From: Alteromonas antoniana
GTDB lineage: Bacteria; Pseudomonadota; Gammaproteobacteria; Enterobacterales; Alteromonadaceae
Length of the DNA: 64,000 nucleotides
Direction of reading: 5' to 3'
NCBI RefSeq assembly: GCF_019249295.1
Contig: NZ_JAESDH010000002.1
Span: 62,001-126,000, forward strand
The notes below the pieces were generated by a model. It had not been told where the DNA came from and searched no databases. It worked only from the letters and a program-made list of their open reading frames with translations. Shown here one piece after another: positions 19,704 through 29,591 of this stretch. Each line of letters begins with the position of its first letter. Position 1 is the first letter of the stretch. The position numbers and the translations under genes are program-made.

Positions 19704-21017
19704 ATGTCATCAGACGCAGCTGCGTTAGACATTAATCCTTTTGTTGAAACTTTTGAGCAGTGTGCCGTCGGGCTTGCGCACGTCAGGCCGACTGGCAGGT
19801 TTCTTCGGGTAAACCACCGATTTTGCCACTTTGTCGGCTACAGTCAGAATGAACTGGTAGGGATGACTTTTCAGGATCTGACTCACTCCAGCCATCTCAC
19901 AGAAGATATTCTGAATGTTACCCGGTTACTTGCCGGTGAATGTGATAGCTATGTTATGGAAAAGCAATACATCCATAAAAATGGCTCGCTCATCTGGGCC
20001 AAACTGACGGTTTCACTGGTGCGAGACAAAGAAGGTAAGCCTGATTTTTTTATTTCGGTAATTGAAGATATTGATGCCCGAAAGCGAAAAGTCATGCAAT
20101 TGTACGAAACAGAAAAGCTGTTTCGCCAGATAGTGTCGTCATTGTCTGATCACACCGTCATCTGGGTTGCATCGCCAAAATTAGAGCAGATGCATTATGT
20201 GAATGAAGGTTACCATCAGATATGGGGAAGGCCACTGTCTGAGCTGCTAACTAAGCCGAAAAGTTTTACCTTTTACGTGCATTCGGAAGACCGGCTGCGC
20301 GTTTCACGCCACTATGCCAGTGATACTCTGAGCGAGTGGGACATCGAGTATCGAATCGTAAGGGATGATGGCGATGTCAGATATATCCGTGATCGGGGGA
20401 ATACTTTAAAAGACGATCATGGCGAAGCTCTTTACCTGCTTGGAATGGCAGAAGATATCAGCAGAGACAAACAGTTATATCAGGCCTTGCTGGATGCAAA
20501 CCGGCGACTGGAGACGTTATCGCGGATTGATGGGCTAACCGAGCTGTATAACCGGCGGGAAATCATTAACCAGATAGAAAGTGAAGTTAAGCGACTACAC
20601 CGCAAACCGGCACAATCAGTGCTGCTGTTTATCGATCTCGATGATTTCAAAACAATTAACGACAAGCATGGTCATCAGGCGGGTGACTCTGCGCTGTTAC
20701 AATTCTCCCAGAGCGTAAAAAGTATGCTTCGGGCGTCAGATAAAATTGGCCGTTATGGTGGTGATGAATTTATTGTGTTGTTGTCGGACACTAACGAGCA
20801 GGAAGCAGAGCGGTTCCATGAGCGGCTGCTACGAAAGCCGCTCAAGGTTGAATTGACGCCTTATACAAGCATCACACTTAAGTTTAGCGTTGGCCTCGCA
20901 GTCTGGCATGATGCGCTACACAATGCGCAGCAGTGGATAGATGAGGCTGATAATCAAATGTATGAGGAAAAGCGCCGCCATCAACAGCACAATCAAAACA
21001 AGCAAAAACAGAAATAG
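19704..21017 (+). CDS. PAS-PAS-GGDEF diguanylate cyclase
   Basis: A 437-residue cytoplasmic protein. A first PAS domain (about 10-135: FEQCAVGLAHV, VGYSQNELVGMTFQDLTH, SVIEDIDARKR), a second PAS/PAC domain (about 140-270, ending LGMAEDIS), a short coiled coil and a GGDEF domain (about 285-430) with the intact motif RYGGDEFIVLLSD and the helix EADNQMYEEKRR. It probably makes c-di-GMP in response to a PAS-bound signal. ATG at 19704 with AAAGGAG 11 bases ahead. A start 11 codons earlier is open but has no ribosome site. Convergent with puuD. Confidence 0.9.
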   Translation: MSSDAAALDINPFVETFEQCAVGLAHVRPTGRFLRVNHRFCHFVGYSQNELVGMTFQDLTHSSHLTEDILNVTRLLAGECDSYVMEKQYIHKNGSLIWAKLTVSLVRDKEGKPDFFISVIEDIDARKRKVMQLYETEKLFRQIVSSLSDHTVIWVASPKLEQMHYVNEGYHQIWGRPLSELLTKPKSFTFYVHSEDRLRVSRHYASDTLSEWDIEYRIVRDDGDVRYIRDRGNTLKDDHGEALYLLGMAEDISRDKQLYQALLDANRRLETLSRIDGLTELYNRREIINQIESEVKRLHRKPAQSVLLFIDLDDFKTINDKHGHQAGDSALLQFSQSVKSMLRASDKIGRYGGDEFIVLLSDTNEQEAERFHERLLRKPLKVELTPYTSITLKFSVGLAVWHDALHNAQQWIDEADNQMYEEKRRHQQHNQNKQKQK

Positions 21018-21073
21018 AGCCCCGTTTATATTTTCCCGCACCCACTGCTGCTGCCGCGGGAAAACCGCCACCC

Positions 21074-22315
21074 TTATTCGTCTTTCGCAGACCAGCTCTG
21101 ATACCAATGATACAGCGCCATGCGCTCTTCGTTTGTCATTTTTGTCTTATTCATGAACGGCATGTCTTTGGTAATGGCTGTTCGGCGTACGATTTGTGGT
21201 GCCTGACGCTCTATATCTTCCCAGGTATCCAGCACCACACCTACCGGCGCCACTTTAAAAACGTCGTCAGTGGGAGTACGCGAGTGGCATCCCTGACAAT
21301 GTGTGGTGATGAGTTGCATAACCTGGGGTTGAGTTAACACCTCTACAGTGGCCTGCTGTGCAGATGTTCCGCTATCCGATTGCGCGGCGGAAGAAGAGGC
21401 GGCGGTTTCCGGGGCTGACTGTGGCCATGACACCCATACGGCCAGCGCAAGCATCGCTACCGCACCGCTTATCAATATTGACGGTTTTACTGTGCCGGTG
21501 TGCTTCAAATTGAAGAAGTGACGGATCCAGGCAGATATCGCCATGATCAGAATCAGTACCAGCCAGTTCATCTCGTGCTGATACGTCATCGGGTAATGAT
21601 TTGAGATCATGATAAACAGCAGCGGCAGGGTGAAATAATTATTGTGCACCGAGCGCAATTTTGCGCCTGCGCCCCAGGCTGGGTCTATCTCTTCTTTGCG
21701 GGCAACGGCAGCCACCATTTTCTTTTGCGCAGGAATGATATTTAAAAACACATTACCTGCCATAATAGTGCCGATGAGCGCGCCAACGTGTATATAAGCG
21801 CCCCGGCCACTAAACCACTGTGTTGTCAGGTATGTCACCACGCAAATCATGAGCGTGAGCGCAATAGCGAAAGCAAGCGGAGATCGTGCCAGCGGACTGC
21901 GGCAGGCGAGCTCGTATAAAGCCAACCCGCCAAAAATAGTGCCCAGACCAAGCATCACGGCTTCTGATTCCGTCAGGGCGGCAACGGAAGGGTCTATCAG
22001 ATAAGCCGAGGCGCCAAAATAGTAAACCAGTATCAACAGAGCGAAACCGCTCAACCAGGTGGTGTAGGCTTCCCACTTAAACCAGTGAAGGGGCTCAGGA
22101 ATGGTTTCCGGTCCATAGGTGTATTTGCCAACTTCATAAAAGCCACCACCGTGCACGGCCCACAAGTCACCTTTGATGCCTTTGTCTTTTTTCCAGTCGG
22201 GCGGGGTACGCAAATTGTTATCCAGCCAGATGAAATAAAATGAGGCACCGATCCAGGCGACGCCGGCAATCACATGAAACCAGCGTATAAACAGCGATAA
22301 CCAGTCCGTCCACAT
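21074..22315 (-). CDS. puuD: Urate hydroxylase PuuD
   Basis: A 413-residue integral membrane protein that oxidises urate to 5-hydroxyisourate, feeding electrons to the respiratory chain. About eight or nine hydrophobic segments span residues 5-300. N-terminal marks IRWFHVIAGVAWIGASFYF and HGGGFYEVGKY match the family. A linker rich in Ser/Ala leads to a C-terminal cytochrome c domain with one haem site (THCQGCH) and a distal methionine region (DMPFMNKTKMT). The start overlaps the guaD stop by one base. It is the last gene of the xdhABC-uraDH-guaD-puuD operon. No separate uricase is needed. Confidence 0.92.
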   Translation of the reverse strand: MWTDWLSLFIRWFHVIAGVAWIGASFYFIWLDNNLRTPPDWKKDKGIKGDLWAVHGGGFYEVGKYTYGPETIPEPLHWFKWEAYTTWLSGFALLILVYYFGASAYLIDPSVAALTESEAVMLGLGTIFGGLALYELACRSPLARSPLAFAIALTLMICVVTYLTTQWFSGRGAYIHVGALIGTIMAGNVFLNIIPAQKKMVAAVARKEEIDPAWGAGAKLRSVHNNYFTLPLLFIMISNHYPMTYQHEMNWLVLILIMAISAWIRHFFNLKHTGTVKPSILISGAVAMLALAVWVSWPQSAPETAASSSAAQSDSGTSAQQATVEVLTQPQVMQLITTHCQGCHSRTPTDDVFKVAPVGVVLDTWEDIERQAPQIVRRTAITKDMPFMNKTKMTNEERMALYHWYQSWSAKDE

Positions 22316-23622
22316 CAGAACAGTACTCCTTTGTCTTTATGATAGCGGCAACGCCCCGCAATCCATGTTTGTTCAATAGCGCGTTCATCACCCAGAATAC
22401 TCATCGCAAACAGCATATCCTGCAAACTTTCAGTGTCCTGCAGGCGCAGGGTGGTAAGCTCGTTATAACGCGGTTCAAGTAATACAAAATCTGCATAACT
22501 CCCTGGGTTGAGGTTGCCGATATCAGCATCAAGCTGATGTGCGACGGCCGCACCCTGAGTCATCATATAGAGCCCCTCAAGCGGGGAGAAAGGGGATCGC
22601 TTCAGCTGGCACACTTTATAAGCTTCGCCGTATGTTTTTAGCATGTTAAAGCTGGTGCCGGCACCGACATCTGTCGCCAGTGTTACGGTAACGCCATGGT
22701 GGCGAGCGGCGTCCAAATCGAACAGTCCACTTCCCAAAAACAGGTTTGAACTGGGGCAAAACGCAGCAGTAGCACCGGCTTGTGCCATGCGCTCCCACTC
22801 GTCGTCGCGCATATGAATACAGTGCCCGAAAACTGCCCGCGGACGCACCATATCGTACTTATCATACACATCCAGATAGCCCTTACAGTCTGGATATAAG
22901 GACAATACCCAGTCAATTTCATCGAGATTTTCAGATAAATGGGTCTGGATGAACACGTCCGGATAGTCGCTTGCGACTTCGCCAAGCGCTGCCATTTGGG
23001 CCTGAGTAGAGGTGGGGGCGAAGCGCGGGGTGAGGGCATAGCGGTTTCGGCCGTTGTTATGCCAGCGCGATATCAATTCAACACTGTCTTGCTGGGCCGA
23101 CTCAGCGGTATCCTGTAACGCCGGCGGACAATTGCGGTCCATACACACTTTGCCCGCAACCAGCGCCATATCAATTTCGCTGGCCGTACGAAAGAGCGTA
23201 TCGGTAGCGTCTTTATGTACTGTAGAGAAAACCAGTCCGGTAGTCGTGCCATTTTTCAGGCATTCCCCTAAAAACAGCTTCGCCATTTGTTGTGCATACG
23301 GCGGCTGACTGAACTTTTCTTCCGTGGGAAATGTGTAATTCTCCAGCCAGTTCAGTAATTGCTCGCCAAAGCGTCCCATGACTTCAGTTTGCGGGTAATG
23401 TAAGTGACTGTCGATAAAACCGGGAAGCAGCCACTTGCCCTTGTGATCGTATACCGAAGCGTCGCTGTGCTTAGCAACCAACTGATGGTAGTCACCAATC
23501 GCGATGATTTTTTCGCCCTCAACGACAAGTGCGCCGTCATGATAAACGACAATGTCGGTTTGCGGCGAGTGCGTAGCCTTGGGGAAGTGGGCAACGTTTG
23601 CCCTGAATAACTGCTTGTGCAC
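22315..23622 (-). CDS. guaD: Guanine deaminase
   Basis: A 435-residue amidohydrolase that deaminates guanine to xanthine. The metal-binding PGFIDSHLHYPQ (near 72), the substrate region GKVCMDRNCPP, the histidines in IQTHLSEN and FGHCIHM, and the final aspartate in LATDVGAGTS are in place. It overlaps its neighbours on both sides by one base (uraH upstream, puuD downstream), showing tight operon structure. It feeds guanine into the same route as hypoxanthine from adenine. Confidence 0.94.
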   Translation of the reverse strand: MHKQLFRANVAHFPKATHSPQTDIVVYHDGALVVEGEKIIAIGDYHQLVAKHSDASVYDHKGKWLLPGFIDSHLHYPQTEVMGRFGEQLLNWLENYTFPTEEKFSQPPYAQQMAKLFLGECLKNGTTTGLVFSTVHKDATDTLFRTASEIDMALVAGKVCMDRNCPPALQDTAESAQQDSVELISRWHNNGRNRYALTPRFAPTSTQAQMAALGEVASDYPDVFIQTHLSENLDEIDWVLSLYPDCKGYLDVYDKYDMVRPRAVFGHCIHMRDDEWERMAQAGATAAFCPSSNLFLGSGLFDLDAARHHGVTVTLATDVGAGTSFNMLKTYGEAYKVCQLKRSPFSPLEGLYMMTQGAAVAHQLDADIGNLNPGSYADFVLLEPRYNELTTLRLQDTESLQDMLFAMSILGDERAIEQTWIAGRCRYHKDKGVLF

Positions 23623-23945
23623 TAACTACCCCGATAACTGCTAAAGCCAAACGGCGAGATCAGCAGTGGCACATGATAGTGACCGCCGTCCTGTTCGAGC
23701 ACAAAATGAATATCTATATGCGGATAAAATGTGTTGCCGTGTTTTTCTTGCAGATACCCGGCGCAATGAAAACGTAACAGGTACTGCCCGGCAGGAAACG
23801 ACGATTGCCCCCAGCTGTTGAACCGGCCGTCCTCATCGGTAATGCCGGTTAAGGTATCACCGTTTGGCAGCGTGAGGGTAAGCGGAAGTCCACTTGCGGG
23901 ACGTCCCAGCGTCGTATCTAGTACATGACTGGAAAGCGTATTCAT
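23622..23945 (-). CDS. uraH: 5-Hydroxyisourate hydrolase UraH
   Basis: A 107-residue transthyretin-related protein that opens 5-hydroxyisourate to OHCU. Signature N-terminus LSSHVLDTTLGRPASGLPLTL, a central TDEDGRFNSW, and the diagnostic C-terminal tetrapeptide YRGS. Normal family length with no signal peptide, so cytoplasmic. It overlaps uraD by 4 bp and guaD by one base. Confidence 0.95.
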   Translation of the reverse strand: MNTLSSHVLDTTLGRPASGLPLTLTLPNGDTLTGITDEDGRFNSWGQSSFPAGQYLLRFHCAGYLQEKHGNTFYPHIDIHFVLEQDGGHYHVPLLISPFGFSSYRGS

Positions 23946-24460
23946 TCTGGATCCTTATCAGGTAAAGCGCGTTTAAGCCGCAGCAACGTGATCGCCAGCT
24001 GTTGTTCTGCAGCGATGCGGATTTCTTCCTCTCGATTGTTATCAATGCGAGCTTGCAGGGCCGTCAGCATTTCCTCTGCGCTGAGGCCACTGGCGCAAAT
24101 AATGAAAATAAAACCATGGCGTTTGAGATAGGCATGATTGAGGGCATGCAGCGACTTTAACGTGTCTTCACTGGCCTGAGCGGTACCAGCCTGTTCAGCG
24201 CTGGCCATGGTCTGTGTATTGGCGAACTTTTTACGCAATGTCGACACATCGCCAATCATGGGGTGGGCGTCGAAGGCTTCAAGATAATCTTTCTCGCTCA
24301 TCCGGCTCCAGTGTGAAACGGCCGATTCCGATACAGCGGACTCACTGGCAAACGGGCGGCTTTCGACCATCTGCCTTATCCAGGCCGTCGCGGCGCAGGC
24401 TTGTTCAAAAAATGTATAGGCCTCGCTGGCTGTCGCATTGTTTAATTCTGTTAATGTCAT
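23942..24460 (-). CDS. uraD: OHCU decarboxylase UraD
   Basis: A 172-residue enzyme that decarboxylates OHCU to S-allantoin, completing the stereospecific route from urate. Visible marks are FDAHPMIGDVSTLR with the catalytic histidine, the helix LHALNHAYLKRHGFIFIICASG, and the basic C-terminal IAAEQQLAITLLRLKR. A short repeat ESAVSESAVS occurs in the variable N-terminal part. The gene overlaps xdhC and uraH by 4 bp each. Confidence 0.94.
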   Translation of the reverse strand: MTLTELNNATASEAYTFFEQACAATAWIRQMVESRPFASESAVSESAVSHWSRMSEKDYLEAFDAHPMIGDVSTLRKKFANTQTMASAEQAGTAQASEDTLKSLHALNHAYLKRHGFIFIICASGLSAEEMLTALQARIDNNREEEIRIAAEQQLAITLLRLKRALPDKDPE

Positions 24461-25278
24461 ACGTTCTGAAGCTCTTTACTGATTGATGCCGTTGGCGCTG
24501 TTTCTGGTGCATGAAGGCGCTGAACGATTTGTGCACTGATAGAAATGGCCACCTCAACCGGGCGCTTGCCTGGAATACGGGTGTCGCCAACAGGGCTTAT
24601 CAGACAGGCGCGTTGCTCCTCGCTGTAACCTTTACGGGCAAGGCGTGTGTTGAAGCGCCGGGCTTTAGTGTCTGAACCTATCATCCCGACAAATGGAAAA
24701 TGTCTTGCCTGTAGCGCTTTTTCCACAATGGCGAAATCAAGCTGGTGATTGTGTGTAAGAATAAGCAGCCAGGTATTCTTGGGCAGGGTGCTGCAGACAT
24801 ACTCTGGCTCGTCATCCACTACGCACCGGACATTGGGAGGCATCTCTGTCCCCTCAAGCAGTTCGGACCGGCTGTCAATCCAGTGAATTTGTAAAGGTAA
24901 CTGTGCAAGGATAGGGACCAGCGACTGTGCCACGTGACCTGCACCAAATACGGCGATGTGCTGTACATGATCACAAAACACTTCATAGAGGATTTGCACA
25001 GCCCCACCGCAGCACTGACCGAGCTTACCCGATAGCGGATAATCTGTGATGGTGGTAAGTGTGTTGTTGCCCGCCAAGTACTCACGCGCCGTGTTGGTGA
25101 CGGCATACTCAAGGTGACCACCACCGATGGTGTCAAAGGTTTCCGCGCCGGTGATGACCATTTTTGTGCCAGCATCGCGTGGCGCTGACCCTGCTACAGA
25201 GAGCACGGTAACCAACGCATAGCGTTCTCCCCGTTGCTGACAGGCACTGACGGAGTCAAACCAGCGTTGAGGCTTCAT
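24457..25278 (-). CDS. xdhC: XdhC, molybdenum cofactor insertion chaperone for xanthine dehydrogenase
   Basis: A 273-residue XdhC/CoxF protein that delivers sulfurated molybdenum cofactor to XdhB. The N-terminal TVLSVAGSAPRDAGTKMVI and GGGHLEYAV with the GQCCGG cysteine pair are typical. A Rossmann-like domain follows (IAVFGAGHVAQSLVP, ILTHNHQLDFAIVEKAL, FVGMIGSDTKARRF). The frame extends 40 codons upstream, but AGGAGGGA directly before the ATG at 25278, overlapping the xdhB stop by 4 bp, fixes the start. Confidence 0.93.
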   Translation of the reverse strand: MKPQRWFDSVSACQQRGERYALVTVLSVAGSAPRDAGTKMVITGAETFDTIGGGHLEYAVTNTAREYLAGNNTLTTITDYPLSGKLGQCCGGAVQILYEVFCDHVQHIAVFGAGHVAQSLVPILAQLPLQIHWIDSRSELLEGTEMPPNVRCVVDDEPEYVCSTLPKNTWLLILTHNHQLDFAIVEKALQARHFPFVGMIGSDTKARRFNTRLARKGYSEEQRACLISPVGDTRIPGKRPVEVAISISAQIVQRLHAPETAPTASISKELQNV

Positions 25279-27602
25279 AGTCCCTCCTGACGCATGGCCA
25301 TAACCGCGTTTAACACCCGTTCTGGTGTTGCCGGTGTATCCAGCGCCGGGTCTACGGTATAGCCGCTGAGACTGGAAATAGCATCTTTCAGTGCACACCA
25401 GACGGAGATCGCAAGCATAAATGGCGGCTCTCCCACGGCCTTAGAATGGTAAATGGCATCTTCATCGTTGGGACGCTGGAATAATGAAACATTGAAAATG
25501 TCCGGCGTGTCACCGATAGCCGGAATTTTATAGGTGGCCATATTCTCGCTTATCAGTTTGCCCTTATCGTTCCAGCGCAAGTCTTCTGTTGTCAGCCATC
25601 CCATGCCCTGAATAAAGCCACCCTCAATCTGACCAATATCAATAGCCGGATTCAGACTGTTGCCAACATCGTGCAATATATCTACCCGATCGACCGTGTA
25701 TTCACCGGTGAGGGTATCAATTGACACTTCGCTGGCTGCAACCCCGTAAGCAAAGTAGAAAAACGGTCTGCCAGTGCCCGTCTCACGGTCATAAAATATT
25801 TTCGGGGTTTTATAGAAACCGGAAGCCGACAGTGACACCCGGTTCATGTAGGCAGCCTGGACCAGCGCTACAAAGTCGATACTGTGTTCACCCTGAATGG
25901 CTTTGCCATCGGCAAAAACGACATTTTGTGGATCGCCGCCAACATCCGAGGCATAAAATTCTGCCAGGCGCCGGCGTATTTCCTGAGACGCATTTTGTGC
26001 GGCTTTGCCGTTTAAATCTGTGCCGCTTGACGCGGCAGTCGGAGAGGTATTCGGGACTTTGTCTGTACGAGTGGATGTTACCTCAATACTTCCCAGACCC
26101 ACGCCAAACTCGTTGGCCACAATTTGCGCCACTTTCGTATGCAGTCCCTGACCCATTTCTGTGCCGCCGTGGTTCACCTGTATGGTGCCATCGGTATAAA
26201 TATGCACTAATGCGCCAGCCTGATTAAGATGTTTGGCGGTAAAAGAAATGCCGAATTTCACTGGTGTCATCGCCAGCCCTTTTTTAATCACCGGGCTGCG
26301 TTGATTAAACGCTGTGATAGCCTCGCGACGTGACCAGTACTCACTTTCAGTCTCAAGTTGCGGGATCATATCCAGCAGAAAGTTATTACCCACCTCCATA
26401 CCATAGGGTGTAGTGGTGCCATTGGTGGGCGAGTAAAGATTGTGCTTTCTCACGGAAAGTGGATCCTGCCCCGTTTTGCGGGCGATGGCATCCATTATGG
26501 CTTCAGCCATAATCATACCTTGCGGGCCGCCAAATCCACGGTACGCTGTGTGCGAGACAAAGTGGGTTTTCAGGCGATGCCCGACGATGCGACTGTTGCC
26601 GAGAAAATAAGCGTTGTCGGCATGAAACATAGCCCGGTCGACGATGGCTTCAGACAAATCCGGCGAGTGCCCGCAATTGCCGTTAACTTCGACAAAAGCG
26701 TTGAGGATCCGGCCTTTTTCATCAGTACTGACTTCAAAGCGATTTTCGAAAGGATGTCGCTTACCAGTCACGTGCATATCTTGCTGGCGGGGCAACCGAC
26801 ATTTTACCGGACAGCCGTTGCGCGCCGCAAAGATAGCCGCAATACAGGCCCACTGTGCCGCCTGGGTTTCTTTCCCGCCAAAACCGCCGCCCATGCGGCG
26901 CATATCGACGGTGACTTTATTCAACGTAGTATCAAGTACTTCAGCCACCAGTTTTTGTACCTCACTGGGATGCTGGCTGGAGGTGTATATCAGCATACGG
27001 TCTTCTTCGTCGGGCAGGGCGAGAGACACCTGTCCTTCAAGATACATATGCTCCTGTCCACCAATATCCAGCGCACCTGACAGCGTATGCGCGGGAGAGG
27101 GTAAGTCACCCAGTGGTGATTGCGCCATGGTGTGCGTCGGGCGAACAAATGACTCAGCGGATAACGCACTGGCTACGCTAAGGTGGGGTGTGGTTTCCGT
27201 TACCGTTATTTTTGCTTTTGCTGCTGCGCGCCGCGCCAGAGTCACACTTTCGGCAAGAACTGCGAACACGGGCTGGCCAAAAAACTTGATCTCTTCGTCT
27301 GCAAGTACGGGATCGCCTGCGAAAACCGGACCGATATCCCGCTTACCCGGCACGTCAGTGACAGTAATAACGTCGATGACCCCCGGTGCATTGCGGACCT
27401 CGCTGAGGTCAATGCTTTTAATGAGGCCGGCTGCACATTCGCTGGTACCAATAGCGACATAACGGGTACCGCGGGGCTCTGGCATGTCGTCCACGTAACG
27501 CGCAGTGCCGCTGACTTGCCTTACCGCACTTTCATGTGGGGCTGGAGAATGCACTGCACCGTTACGGTTGTCCTGCTTGATCCTGTCAGTAAGCTTACGC
27601 AT
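25275..27602 (-). CDS. xdhB: Xanthine dehydrogenase, molybdopterin-binding subunit
   Basis: A 775-residue large subunit that hydroxylates hypoxanthine and xanthine to urate. N-terminal a/b hammerhead (SAVRQVSGTARYVDDMPEP), Moco-contacting GGGFGGKE, the arginine-containing TAYRGFGGPQGM, and GGTEMGQGLHTK are visible. The catalytic glutamate is in the C-terminal KAVGEPPFMLAISVW. Full length compared with gammaproteobacterial XdhB. It overlaps xdhA by 8 bp and xdhC by 4 bp. Confidence 0.95.
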   Translation of the reverse strand: MRKLTDRIKQDNRNGAVHSPAPHESAVRQVSGTARYVDDMPEPRGTRYVAIGTSECAAGLIKSIDLSEVRNAPGVIDVITVTDVPGKRDIGPVFAGDPVLADEEIKFFGQPVFAVLAESVTLARRAAAKAKITVTETTPHLSVASALSAESFVRPTHTMAQSPLGDLPSPAHTLSGALDIGGQEHMYLEGQVSLALPDEEDRMLIYTSSQHPSEVQKLVAEVLDTTLNKVTVDMRRMGGGFGGKETQAAQWACIAAIFAARNGCPVKCRLPRQQDMHVTGKRHPFENRFEVSTDEKGRILNAFVEVNGNCGHSPDLSEAIVDRAMFHADNAYFLGNSRIVGHRLKTHFVSHTAYRGFGGPQGMIMAEAIMDAIARKTGQDPLSVRKHNLYSPTNGTTTPYGMEVGNNFLLDMIPQLETESEYWSRREAITAFNQRSPVIKKGLAMTPVKFGISFTAKHLNQAGALVHIYTDGTIQVNHGGTEMGQGLHTKVAQIVANEFGVGLGSIEVTSTRTDKVPNTSPTAASSGTDLNGKAAQNASQEIRRRLAEFYASDVGGDPQNVVFADGKAIQGEHSIDFVALVQAAYMNRVSLSASGFYKTPKIFYDRETGTGRPFFYFAYGVAASEVSIDTLTGEYTVDRVDILHDVGNSLNPAIDIGQIEGGFIQGMGWLTTEDLRWNDKGKLISENMATYKIPAIGDTPDIFNVSLFQRPNDEDAIYHSKAVGEPPFMLAISVWCALKDAISSLSGYTVDPALDTPATPERVLNAVMAMRQEGL

Positions 27603-29037
27603 GAGTCACCACCCGTGTGGCTATTTTTGCAGCGTCAGGCTGGTTTTCGAGCCAGAACCGGTGCCACAGGTTGGCCAGTAACGTATTGCGATAGGCCGCC
27701 GAGGCCCGGACATCATCAATTGGCGTAAACGCTTTTTCAAGTAACTGTTTTCCCAGTGTTAATGCTTCTGCGCTCTGCCACTTCTGGCCCCGCATTACGT
27801 CCTCCAGTGTACTGCTGTAAACAGGCGTTGCAGCTACTCCCCCAAACCCGGAGCGAAGTGAAGTAATACGCCCTTCAATAATGTCGGCTACCCACACGGC
27901 ACAGACGGCGGAAATGTCGTCTTCATGACGCTTGGATATTTTGTACGCCGCCATGCGCTGTGACTCGCGTAACAGCGGGATGGCAATATGTGAAATCCAT
28001 TCGCCGGGCTCAAGCTGAGTCTGTCGGTAGCCGGTAAAAAAGTCTCTGGCGCGAATATCGCGAGTGCGATCACCGTTGTCTACGTGAATGGTGGCGTCCA
28101 GAGCCAGCAGCACCGGAGGCATGTCGCCTATGGGAGAGGCATTGGCTACATTTCCGCCCAGCGTGGCCTGGTTACGAATAGGCACGGAGGCAAACCGGTT
28201 AAACAACTCAGCCAGCGCAGGGAAGGCATCTAACAGAGCATCTTTTGTTTCAGAGAGGCTGAGCGCCGCACCGATATGCAGCGTTTGCCCATTATTAGTG
28301 CACTGCGTGAGTTCTTTCACCCGGCTGAGGCTGATAATGACGGGCATGGCTTTATAGCGTTGGGTTATTTCCAGTGACAGGTCAGTTCCACCCGCTATCA
28401 GGGGCGCCCCGGGATACCTGGCAATGGCCTTCGCAAGGGCATTTCTGTCTTCAGGCATTATCAGAGGACAATCATTGCTGCTATTTTCTTCATTGCGCAT
28501 GGCAAGTAACGTGGCTAACACCTCATCGTGCTGCTCAGTGAATACATCCGCAGGTGGCTGACTGCAGACCGCTTTGGCTGCATCTATGATAGGGCGGTAA
28601 CCAGTACACCGACACAGGTTACCGGACAACGCGTTGTTAATTTCCTCACGCTCTGGCTGGCAATTCTGGTGATACAACGCGAACATGGACATGATAAAAC
28701 CAGGGGTGCAAAAGCCGCATTGAGAACCGTGGTTATCTACCATGGCTTGCTGTACGGGGTGCAGTGAGGTAGACGACAAGTGCTCTACGGTGATCAACTG
28801 TTTGTTATGGACCGCGGACATCAGGGCGATACAGCTGTTTATTGTATGATACGTCAATGCTTTTTGTTCAGCATCGGGCTGTGCAACCACCACCGTACAC
28901 GCGCCACAGTCACCCGCAGCACAACCTTCTTTGGTTCCGGTCAGGTGACGGTGCTCGCGCAGAAACTGCAGTACGGTCATGTCGGCCGATGCCGGGGTTA
29001 ACTGTACGGGTTCCCGGTTGAGTAAAAAGCGGATCAT
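27595..29037 (-). CDS. xdhA: Xanthine dehydrogenase, FeS/FAD subunit
   Basis: A 480-residue small subunit. Residues 1-90 form a plant-type 2Fe-2S domain (GCAAGDCGACTVV), residues 90-165 the second cluster domain (SQCGFCTPGFIMSM, LSGNLCRCTGYRPI), then a linker and the FAD-binding domain (PLIAGGTDLSLE, NQATLGGNVANASPIGDMPP). It passes electrons from XdhB to NAD. ATG at 29037 is taken as the start. An in-frame TTG 5 codons upstream is possible. First gene of the seven-gene operon down to puuD, with an operator-promoter 67 bp upstream. Confidence 0.95.
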   Translation of the reverse strand: MIRFLLNREPVQLTPASADMTVLQFLREHRHLTGTKEGCAAGDCGACTVVVAQPDAEQKALTYHTINSCIALMSAVHNKQLITVEHLSSTSLHPVQQAMVDNHGSQCGFCTPGFIMSMFALYHQNCQPEREEINNALSGNLCRCTGYRPIIDAAKAVCSQPPADVFTEQHDEVLATLLAMRNEENSSNDCPLIMPEDRNALAKAIARYPGAPLIAGGTDLSLEITQRYKAMPVIISLSRVKELTQCTNNGQTLHIGAALSLSETKDALLDAFPALAELFNRFASVPIRNQATLGGNVANASPIGDMPPVLLALDATIHVDNGDRTRDIRARDFFTGYRQTQLEPGEWISHIAIPLLRESQRMAAYKISKRHEDDISAVCAVWVADIIEGRITSLRSGFGGVAATPVYSSTLEDVMRGQKWQSAEALTLGKQLLEKAFTPIDDVRASAAYRNTLLANLWHRFWLENQPDAAKIATRVVTHA

Positions 29038-29103
29038 GATATTGTCTCGCAACGCTGAAAATTAAATCTGTCCATTACTATATCTGGAATCCTTGAGTAA
29101 AAG

Positions 29104-29133
29104 TAGACTATGTGGTCAGGTTTTTGGTGTAAA
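29104..29133 (-). promoter_or_regulatory. xdhA promoter with RutR-like operator
   Basis: Read on the minus strand, TTTACA (29128-29133), 17 bp, then TAGTCT (29105-29110) form a plausible sigma-70 promoter. Between and over the -10 lies CTGACCACATAGTCTA (29104-29119), one arm perfect, the other degenerate. It matches the palindromes at 33927-33942 and 41955-41970, including the flanking ACACCAA block. E. coli RutR binds TTGACCAnnTGGTCAA, which this resembles. Confidence 0.6.
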
Positions 29134-29591
29134 CTATGAAATAACTGTGCCACAGCGACATTATTGTCACGGGTATTAACGCTACCCGGTTTTTCACGCT
29201 GTCGTCGAGTCAGCAGCATAGTTGGTGCCATCACGACATGTCGACTGTACCGTGATACAAAACATCAGGGTGGCGTACTTCGTGTACGATGATGTGTGCC
29301 GCGATGCAATTAATCACTTGTTACTCACTATCAGTGTGGCACTATTTACTCAGAATAAAAAAGCAGGTGTCGTTTCTGGCCGTATTTTCAGAGCGGAAAC
29401 GTGCGGATTAAACGTCCAGAGCAGGCCAGGACCATTAAGTGGGCAAGCCATGAAGTGCGTAAATTGTGCAAGTCATGCCACCTGCAGAACGACGACCGCC
29501 TAGGGAAACTGCCCAGACGTGTTCATGCACAGCCTGAGGCATGATCGAGCATTTCGACTGAGTTGTGATTAAAAAGGAATAAGACGTACTC
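29134..29591. other. Intergenic region between xdhA and the TetR gene
   Basis: About 460 bp with no supported gene. Short open frames exist on both strands, but none has a ribosome site or a recognisable product. I see no second copy of the operator palindrome here, so autoregulation of the TetR gene is not indicated. Confidence 0.5.

Noticed and set aside
29222..29503. 93-codon open frame upstream of the TetR gene
   Set aside because: No Shine-Dalgarno, no recognisable motifs, and composition unlike the surrounding real genes.
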